A stretch of 10,575 bases of DNA. Origin: an uncultured Collinsella sp. Lineage in GTDB: Bacteria; Actinomycetota; Coriobacteriia; Coriobacteriales; Coriobacteriaceae. The DNA lies in assembly GCA_959602875.1 (NCBI GenBank), contig CAUGVQ010000072.1:1-10575 (forward strand), read 5' to 3'. Below, piece after piece: positions 4,970 through 10,575 of this stretch. How positions within the stretch are numbered: position 1 is the first letter of the stretch; the number at the start of each line of letters is the position of its first letter. A program made the position numbers and the translations under genes. The notes under the pieces were generated by a model. The model was not told the DNA's origin. It ran no database searches and was given only the letters and a program-made list of their open reading frames with translations.

Positions 4970-7197
4970 TACATGACGCGGGTGTCCTCGAGCCTGCGCT
5001 CGATCCAGCCGTTCGCACGGGCGAGGTGCCGACACAGGATAAGGCCCAGGATGAGGGCGGGGACAAGATACGCCGCGAGCCTGCCCATCGCGAGTCCGTA
5101 GTCGCCTCCGTAGATGCCAAACATCGCTGCGCGGAAGGCGTCCTCGGCGTGCACGAAGGGGAGCCACCGGTAGATGACTTGGAAGGCCTCCGGGAGCATC
5201 TGGGGCGGGAAGGTGCCGCCCGAGCCGGCGACTTGGATGACCATGAGCACGACGGCGACGGCCTTGCCCACATCGCCGAATGCCGCGGTGAGCGCGAAGA
5301 TGATGTTCACGAAGACAAACGACGCGAGCCAGCCGGTCGCAAAGAACAGGAGCGGATGCGCGCACTGCACGCCAAGGTAGTAGAGGTCGCCGGCGCAGAT
5401 GAGCGACGCTTGGGTGAGGCCGATGGCAGCGAAGAAGGCGAGACGGCCCACATACGCCTGTCCGATTGAGGCGCCCGCCGCCGTACGGGTCTTGCCGCTC
5501 GGTGCGATCTTGGTGAGCGCGGCGAGGACCACACCGCCGATCCAGATGGCGAGCGTGGTGTAGAACGGCGCCATGGCGGACCCGTTGTTCTCGACGGGAA
5601 AGACCGCGGTGCGGTCGAGCACGACCGGGGATGCCATGAAGGCGGCGAGCTTGCTCGGGCCGGCGGAAAGAATCTGGCGGATTTGGGAGACGTCCTCAGA
5701 GGCAAGGGCGTCTGAGAGGCGTCCGTGCAGCTCGTCCAACTGGGCTGCCGCCGCCTCGAGGGCGTCTGCTGTGCTCGTGAGCGTGCCCGAGCCGTCCGCG
5801 ACGGCATCGGAGGCGGACGTGGCGGCGTTATCGACGGCATCAAGTGTTGTGCTCAGGCTCTGCGCGAGGGTCTGCGCATCGGTGGCCCCACGGTCGATCT
5901 CGGCGGCGAGGGCGTCTAAGGACGAGATGGCGTTTTGGGTCGCCGTGCCTCTGAGTGCGGAGAGCCCGTCTGCGGCATCGCTGACAAGGCCGTCGAGCTC
6001 CTCATGTGCCGCGCCTGCGTCTGTCGTTCCCTGAGCGAGGTCGCCTGCAGTCTTTTCGAGCGTGCCTGAGAGTTCGCTGAGCTCGGTGCTAAGCCCCGTG
6101 ACGCGCGCCTGCACGCTCTCGAGGTCGCCGATAACGCGGTTGAGTGCGCCGGCGAGTGCGCTTCCCGCCTCCGCCTTTCCCGCAAGCTCGCGGGCAAGGG
6201 CAATCTGCGCGTCGAGCGCCGAGGAGAGCTCGTCCACCTGCGCCGCCTCCTCGTCCACAATGGCCTTTGCCTTGGTAAGCGCGCTGGTGAGGTCCTCCGT
6301 TTGGGCGCCTGCGGCGGTAAAGGCGCGGTCGATGGCGGCGGATACGTCGTCCATGGCGGACGACCCGGCATCGAGGGCGTCGTCAAGTGCACTCGATGCG
6401 CCCGTGAGTGCGTCCGCAACGTCGCGCACGCCCGCTGCGGTGCCGTCGAGCGCCTGCGCGGCGGTAAGGGCGGGGTCTCCGGCGGCATCGAGTGCATCTC
6501 CGCCTGAGCCGAGCAGATGCGCGCAGGACGAGAGCAGCCCCGCGTAAGAGCGGGCGTCTCCCGCGGCGCTGCGCAGTGCTGTCCCGGCGCCTACCACGGC
6601 CTGGTCGAGGCGGCTTGCTACCGAGGCGACCTCGTCATCGTCGAGTGCGCTCGAAAGCTCGTCGAGCGCGCCCGCACCCACATCGGTCACGGCGGCGGCA
6701 AAGCTCTGGTCGATGTCGGCGCGCACGGCGTTTGCCGCCTTGTCCGTCACAATCTCGGCGATGGCGTTCGCCTTCTGGTTCTGCAGGAAGGTGACCTCGG
6801 CGGCGTCCGCGCCGGTGGAAAAGCCCGTGAGCAGCCGCTCGGAGAAATCCTCGGGGATGATAAGGGCAGCGTAGTAGGCGCCCGACCGCACGCCCTCGCG
6901 CGCGTCCTCCTCTGTGGTGGTGACGTAACCGATACTCTCTGAGGCACGCAGCCTGTCCACGATACGGTCCCCTAGGTCGAGCTTCACCGGTACGAGCTCG
7001 CCCTCATAGCCGCGGTCGTTGTTGGCGACGGCGACCTCGAGGTTCTTCGTGTTACCGTATGGGTCCCAGCTCCCCGCGATGTTGAACCAGGCGTAAAACG
7101 ACGGCACCACGATCATGCCGATCACAACCACGAGCGTGATGGCGTTTTGCGACGCCTGGCGTGCGTCGTGGCGGATGATGTACCAGATGCTCTTCAT
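4969..7197 (-). CDS. YhgE/Pip-family membrane protein, second gene of the pair
   Basis: A 742-aa membrane protein. An N-terminal anchor (about 19-38) leads into PSFYAWFNIAGSWDPYGNT, the N-terminal signature of the YhgE/Pip family. This is followed by an extracytoplasmic domain (YYAALIIPEDF, QNQKANAIA) and a long Ala/Asp/Ser/Leu-rich helical stretch (about 165-500) with spaced Leu and Gly like the heptads described for the family. The C-terminal membrane domain begins after AVFPVENNGSAMAPFY and holds about five segments (about 546-562, 586-608, 615-640, 645-660, 705-722), resembling ABC-2 permeases. Lactococcal Pip is a phage c2 receptor; the cellular function of the family is poorly known. 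ATG 7195-7197 is chosen over the upstream start at 7357-7359. AAGGGAGG (complement of 7207-7214) precedes it, the family domain begins at MKSIW, and the start overlaps the previous gene's stop as ATGA. Confidence 0.9.
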   Translation of the reverse strand: MKSIWYIIRHDARQASQNAITLVVVIGMIVVPSFYAWFNIAGSWDPYGNTKNLEVAVANNDRGYEGELVPVKLDLGDRIVDRLRASESIGYVTTTEEDAREGVRSGAYYAALIIPEDFSERLLTGFSTGADAAEVTFLQNQKANAIAEIVTDKAANAVRADIDQSFAAAVTDVGAGALDELSSALDDDEVASVASRLDQAVVGAGTALRSAAGDARSYAGLLSSCAHLLGSGGDALDAAGDPALTAAQALDGTAAGVRDVADALTGASSALDDALDAGSSAMDDVSAAIDRAFTAAGAQTEDLTSALTKAKAIVDEEAAQVDELSSALDAQIALARELAGKAEAGSALAGALNRVIGDLESVQARVTGLSTELSELSGTLEKTAGDLAQGTTDAGAAHEELDGLVSDAADGLSALRGTATQNAISSLDALAAEIDRGATDAQTLAQSLSTTLDAVDNAATSASDAVADGSGTLTSTADALEAAAAQLDELHGRLSDALASEDVSQIRQILSAGPSKLAAFMASPVVLDRTAVFPVENNGSAMAPFYTTLAIWIGGVVLAALTKIAPSGKTRTAAGASIGQAYVGRLAFFAAIGLTQASLICAGDLYYLGVQCAHPLLFFATGWLASFVFVNIIFALTAAFGDVGKAVAVVLMVIQVAGSGGTFPPQMLPEAFQVIYRWLPFVHAEDAFRAAMFGIYGGDYGLAMGRLAAYLVPALILGLILCRHLARANGWIERRLEDTRVM

Positions 7198-9770
7198 CGG
7201 ATATCGCCTCCCTTCCGGGCATGCGCGCCCATCGCATGCGTGTCCGCTGCGCGCGCACCCTCGCTTTTCGCGACTGCGACGACGGCGTCTGAACGGTCCT
7301 TTAGGTACTCGACCACAATGAGGTAGGTCGAGAGCACCACGAGAGAGACGATCCAGCACATGAGGAGCGCAAACTTAGCCGGCAGGATGAACAGCAGGCC
7401 GAGGAGCGCTAGGGGAACGGCAACGAGGGCGATAAGTCCGCGGTGCACGAGTGTGGGATAGCTTGTGCGGAACCGGATGGCGCGCGTGAGTACGGCGCTT
7501 CTGCGGTCGGGGGAGGAGAGAAGCGCGCGGGCAAGGACGATGGGGCGCGCTGTGGCGGTGCCCGCGGCCTCGCGCTCCGCCACCATGAGGTCGGTTGCGG
7601 CGAGGCGCCGGTCAAAGAGGGTGTTTATGGAGAGGAGATAACGACGGACACCGATGCCAATGATTGCGGCGGGGATGATAAAGACGAGCAACATGCCGAG
7701 GTTTTTGAGGTAGTAGCCGTCGTAGAAGCCGCCGACCGCCTCGCGCATGGCGTTGATGCCGTATGTGAAAGGCAGCCACGGCCCGAGCGCGCGGAAAAAG
7801 CCCGGCTGCATCTGGATGGGGTAGAGACCGGACGCTCCGGGGATCTGGAGCACCACGATGAGCACGGCGAGCGCCTTGCCGATGTGCTTGAATGCAACCG
7901 CGAGAGCGTAGACGAAGAGCACGTAAACGGCGGAGGCAACCATCCCCGCAAAGACAAATGCGGCGGGCGCTACACACTGGATGCCGAGCACGATGTCGCC
8001 GATGCAGCAGATAAGCGCCTGCACCTGACCGAGCGCGGCGAGCAGAAGCCACCTGCCAAGAAAGCTCTGCCAAGGGGCGATGGTCCCTATGCCCTCCGGG
8101 TCGACCTCGAGCTTGTAGATCGCTACGAGCACAAATCCTCCGACCCAAAGCGCGAGGTTGGTGTAGAAGGGGGCGACACCGGAACCGTAGTTGGCAACGG
8201 GGAAGACTGCCTCGTCTGTCATCTTGACGGGCGAGGAGGCATAGGCGCCCACCGTCGCAGGGTCGAGCTTGAGGATGTCCGCGACGGTGCCGGCGTCTCG
8301 GACCGACCCGAGCGCGGCGAGCTCTGCGGCGAGCCGGTCCATGCCGTCTGCGGCCCGCTCCACCGTCTCTGAGGTGGTGCCCACCGCACCGCTGGCCTCG
8401 TCGAGCATTCCGTCGAGCACCTCGAGCGTGCCGTCCGCCTGAGTAAGCAGGGAGGACACCGTGCCCGCCGCACCTGCGACGTCGCCGCCTGCGTCGGCAA
8501 AGGCGTCAAGCCCGGAGGCAAGCGCGGGCGCTGTGTCGGTAAGCAGGCTCGATTGCAGACCGGCGAGCTCGGAGGTCGCGGTGCCGATGGCATCCGAGAC
8601 CGTGGCAGAAAGGTCGCGCACGCTGTCGGCGGACTCCTTGAGGTTATCAGAGATGCCCTGGAGCTGGTCGAGCTCGCCCTTGAGCGTATTGATGAGGTTC
8701 TCCAGCTGGGCAATGCTCGCATCGAGTTTTTCGCCGAGGCCTCCCTGTGCGCCCGCACCCGCCGCCTGCACGTCGTCGCGTGCGTTCTTGAGCGCTTGCA
8801 GTAGGTTCTCGAGGGTGGCAAGCGTGCCGCGAAGCTCCGCAAGGGCGCGGTCGACCTGCCCCTGCGCCGCACCTGCGTCTCCCGCAAGCTCGCCTATGTC
8901 ATAGGCGGCGGTCGATGAGATGCGCGCGATGGCAGCCGAGCCGTTACCGAGTGCCGAGGCGAGTGAGCCCGCGGTGCTTTGCACGGCGGAGCGGGTTTCG
9001 CCAAGATCGTCGAGGGCGCCCGCGAGCGTGGTTTTGAGGCTGGATGCAGTGCCGGCGAGCTCGCCGGTGGTTTCGCGCGCCGCTGCAACCGCCGTGCGTG
9101 AGGCTCCGATGGTGTCAGAGGTCTTGTCGAGCGTGCCCGCAAGGTCGCGCAGCAGCGAGGCACTCTGCGTGAGACTCTGCTCGACCGTCCCTCTGGCACC
9201 GTCCGCCTCGTCGGCTGCCGTGTCAACGGTACCCTTGAGTTTCTCGGTCACTGCGCTGCCCGCCACGGAGACAAACTCGCTTGCGATCTCATTCTCAAGC
9301 GTGGTGGCGCCCGTGTCGGTTACCTTGGGCGCGACGGCGTTCGCCTTCTCGTTGACAAGGTAGTCGATGTGCGCGGGCTCCGGCGTGCCCTCAAGCACGC
9401 CCGCGAGACGCTGGGTGAAGTCGCGCGGGATGATAAAGGCGGCGTAGTACTTCCCAGCGGAAAGGTCGCGCTTGGCCGTCTCCTCATCGTCTACGAAGGT
9501 CCAACCGAGCTGGTGGTTCTCCTTCAGGCGGTCGCGCACCATCGTGCCGGCGTTCATCTCGCCCATCCCCGGGACGTCCGCCCCCTCGTCCATAATGACG
9601 ACGGCTATGGGCACCGTCGCGGTGTTCTTATAAGGGTCCCAGTTGGCGAGGATGTTCGTCCACGCGTAGAGCGAGGGGATGATGCAGACCCCAAGGGTGA
9701 TGACGATGGCGACGGGATTTTTGAGGATGCGTTTGAGGTCCCGGCGAAAGATACGGAAGACGGTTTGCAC
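7194..9770 (-). CDS. YhgE/Pip-family membrane protein with extra C-terminal membrane hairpin, first gene of the pair
   Basis: An 858-aa paralogue of the downstream gene. It has an N-terminal anchor (about 19-38), the family signature PSLYAWTNILANWDPYKNT, the YYAAFIIPRDF and NEKANAVA blocks, and an extracytoplasmic helical region rich in Ala, Leu, Gly and Ser (about 165-500). A permease-like domain follows AVFPVANYGSGVAPFY, with segments at about 537-553, 571-592, 600-625, 632-650 and 691-708. Unlike its partner it continues for about 150 residues: a charged linker, then two more predicted transmembrane segments (about 778-797 and 800-820) and a polar tail. The start is GTG (complement of 9768-9770) with AGAAGGG (complement of 9778-9784) placed 7 nt upstream. 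Its TGA overlaps the next ATG by 4 nt, pointing to translational coupling and near-equal amounts. It is divergent from a TetR gene, the likely regulator. The transported or anchored substrate is unknown. Confidence 0.9.
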   Translation of the reverse strand: MQTVFRIFRRDLKRILKNPVAIVITLGVCIIPSLYAWTNILANWDPYKNTATVPIAVVIMDEGADVPGMGEMNAGTMVRDRLKENHQLGWTFVDDEETAKRDLSAGKYYAAFIIPRDFTQRLAGVLEGTPEPAHIDYLVNEKANAVAPKVTDTGATTLENEIASEFVSVAGSAVTEKLKGTVDTAADEADGARGTVEQSLTQSASLLRDLAGTLDKTSDTIGASRTAVAAARETTGELAGTASSLKTTLAGALDDLGETRSAVQSTAGSLASALGNGSAAIARISSTAAYDIGELAGDAGAAQGQVDRALAELRGTLATLENLLQALKNARDDVQAAGAGAQGGLGEKLDASIAQLENLINTLKGELDQLQGISDNLKESADSVRDLSATVSDAIGTATSELAGLQSSLLTDTAPALASGLDAFADAGGDVAGAAGTVSSLLTQADGTLEVLDGMLDEASGAVGTTSETVERAADGMDRLAAELAALGSVRDAGTVADILKLDPATVGAYASSPVKMTDEAVFPVANYGSGVAPFYTNLALWVGGFVLVAIYKLEVDPEGIGTIAPWQSFLGRWLLLAALGQVQALICCIGDIVLGIQCVAPAAFVFAGMVASAVYVLFVYALAVAFKHIGKALAVLIVVLQIPGASGLYPIQMQPGFFRALGPWLPFTYGINAMREAVGGFYDGYYLKNLGMLLVFIIPAAIIGIGVRRYLLSINTLFDRRLAATDLMVAEREAAGTATARPIVLARALLSSPDRRSAVLTRAIRFRTSYPTLVHRGLIALVAVPLALLGLLFILPAKFALLMCWIVSLVVLSTYLIVVEYLKDRSDAVVAVAKSEGARAADTHAMGAHARKGGDIR

Positions 9771-9802
9771 GGTGCTGCCCTTCTCATGAGGATTCGGCAG
9801 CG

Positions 9803-9808
9803 ATAATA
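9803..9808 (-). promoter_or_regulatory. Probable -10 element of the YhgE/Pip pair
   Basis: TATTAT (complement of 9803-9808) lies 32 nt before the GTG start of the 858-aa gene. The -35 position would fall at about 9825-9831 (TGTTGC or GTGTTG), a poor match to consensus, and inside the imperfect dyad at 9820-9843. A repressor bound there would exclude polymerase. Confidence 0.45.
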
Positions 9809-9819
9809 CCCAAAGAGAG

Positions 9820-9843
9820 ATTAAGCAACACTTGTGGAATAAT
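9820..9843. promoter_or_regulatory. Candidate TetR operator (24-bp imperfect dyad)
   Basis: Outer arms ATTA (9820-9823) and TAAT (9840-9843) and an inner ACA-CT-TGT (9828-9835) share one centre at 9831/9832; 8 of 12 positions pair. The dyad sits between the divergent TetR and YhgE/Pip genes, over the expected -35 region of the latter. It is an inference from position and symmetry; pairing is imperfect. Confidence 0.45.
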
Positions 9844-9903
9844 TAACGGTGTCTATGCAATGGAGTGACCCCGTCTGTGGGTTTTGGGACAAAGGAGCGC
9901 GCT

Positions 9904-10572
9904 ATGGGGATGAGTGCAGATGCAGGGGGTGCCGCAAGGCAGGACCGGCGCGTGGTGCGGAGTCGCCGCGCCATCGTTCAGGCGTTTGAGCAACTGCTTG
10001 CCGAGCGCCCGCTCGACAAAATCACGGTAAGCGCGATCGCGCAGCGCGCCGACGTCGACCGCAAGACGTTCTACCAGCATTTTGGGAGCATCTCCGGGTT
10101 GTTGGACACCATCGCCTGGGACTTTGCCGCGCGCGTGCTCGATGAGGTGGAACGCACCTGCGCCGCGAGCGATCGCGCCGGCGCCGCCCCCGAGATGCTG
10201 CACGCCTTCTTCCGCGCGCTTGCGGGCAACCTCAGCGCGAACATGGCGCGGGAGCGCGGGTTTTTCGAGCATGTCCCGACCGAAGTGCTCTACGAGCGCC
10301 TGCGCGCGCCCTTTGAGCGCCAGATTGTGGACCGCGGCCTCATTGCGGGCATCATCGCAGACGATATCCGCGAGCCCGCCCTCGTCTTCGTTCTGGGCGG
10401 TATGCTCGCGCTCATGCGCGACTGGCTAGAAGACGGTGATGCGCGCGCTATCGACGACGTTGTCTCGCTTGCCTGTGCCCTTACCGAGCGTGGGCGCGCC
10501 CGCCTCCCCCGGGGCGCTGGCGACGAGGCCCCCGGGGGGGCCGTGATGACCCGGCACGACGGCCGGGGATAA
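9904..10572 (+). CDS. TetR-family transcriptional regulator
   Basis: A 222-aa regulator. The N-terminal DNA-binding domain includes VVRSRRAIVQAFEQLLAE, followed by the helix-turn-helix at about 40-62 (ITVSAIAQRADVDRKTFYQHF), a very typical TetR signature. The C-terminal ligand/dimer domain is all-helical and ends with FVLGGMLALMRDWLEDG, resembling the TetR_C group with a W-containing last helix. ATG 9904 has an excellent site (AAAGGAG, 9891-9897, 6-nt spacing) and is preferred to an in-frame GTG at 9865. It is divergent from the YhgE/Pip pair across 133 bp, so it most likely controls that pair and itself. The last 23 residues (from about 200) are low-complexity, rich in Gly/Arg/Ala, and follow a C5G7 tract, so the true C-terminus may differ. 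The inducing signal is unknown. Confidence 0.92.
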   Translation: MGMSADAGGAARQDRRVVRSRRAIVQAFEQLLAERPLDKITVSAIAQRADVDRKTFYQHFGSISGLLDTIAWDFAARVLDEVERTCAASDRAGAAPEMLHAFFRALAGNLSANMARERGFFEHVPTEVLYERLRAPFERQIVDRGLIAGIIADDIREPALVFVLGGMLALMRDWLEDGDARAIDDVVSLACALTERGRARLPRGAGDEAPGGAVMTRHDGRG

Positions 10573-10575
10573 ACC

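Noticed and set aside
7198..7359. N-terminal extension of the 742-aa YhgE/Pip protein
   Set aside because: It would overlap the upstream gene by over 160 nt; the strong ribosome binding site and the conserved start MKSIW support ATG 7195-7197.
7443..8372. 309-aa open frame on the plus strand inside the 858-aa YhgE/Pip gene
   Set aside because: It is highly charged, without domain features, and a shadow of the well-supported opposite gene.
4969..9770. Membership of a type VII (ESX/Ess) secretion locus
   Set aside because: YhgE/Pip proteins are related to EsaA/YueB, but no WXG100 protein, EssC-type ATPase or other component is encoded in the window.
10546..10572. Start of another gene at the ATG overlapping TGA (TGATG) after the TetR G-run
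   Set aside because: The frame is that of the TetR gene itself and closes after eight codons at TAA 10570-10572.

Overview
The window looks like a chromosomal stretch of a high-GC, Gram-positive anaerobe. A member of the Coriobacteriia (Collinsella-like) fits best. This rests on the strong G/C third-position bias, clear AAGGAG-type ribosome binding sites, tandem YhgE/Pip genes beside a TetR gene, and a GH13 enzyme resembling those of gut anaerobes. The assignment is inference; no rRNA, tRNA or other marker is present.

Left edge (1-720, minus strand): a metal-response unit. An ArsR/SmtB repressor with a complete SmtB-type alpha5 zinc-site signature is followed 42 nt later by a stand-alone 72-aa heavy-metal-associated domain of the CadA/ZntA type. 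The transcription unit probably continues past base 1, perhaps into a P-type metal ATPase. The promoter is unusually legible: TTGACA-N16-TATACT, with one operator-like palindrome in the spacer/-10 and a perfect 18-bp palindrome just downstream of the expected start.

Middle (883-4950, plus strand): four co-directional genes. They encode a BD-FAE-like alpha/beta hydrolase, a divergent CorA-family (GMN-motif) channel with a very basic C-tail, an intracellular GH13 alpha-amylase-type enzyme, and a SanA/YdcF-like DUF218 membrane protein only 14 nt behind the amylase. Gaps of 57, 61 and 14 nt allow one loosely coupled unit or two or three units. A shared pathway is not evident.

Right half (4969-10572): two large tandem YhgE/Pip-family membrane proteins on the minus strand (858 and 742 aa) overlap as ATGA and are therefore probably translationally coupled. 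A TetR-family regulator is transcribed divergently from a 133-bp intergenic region holding a 24-bp imperfect dyad. The layout suggests a TetR-controlled envelope complex made of two paralogous subunits, each with an N-terminal anchor, a roughly 400-residue extracytoplasmic Ala-rich helical region and an ABC-2-permease-like C-terminal membrane domain. No ATPase is encoded beside them. This is the best candidate here for a poorly described system.

No stretch over 300 bases lacks a gene. The longest gap (639-882) holds the metal-responsive promoter and the leader of the hydrolase gene. No mobile elements, CRISPR arrays or structural RNA genes were seen.
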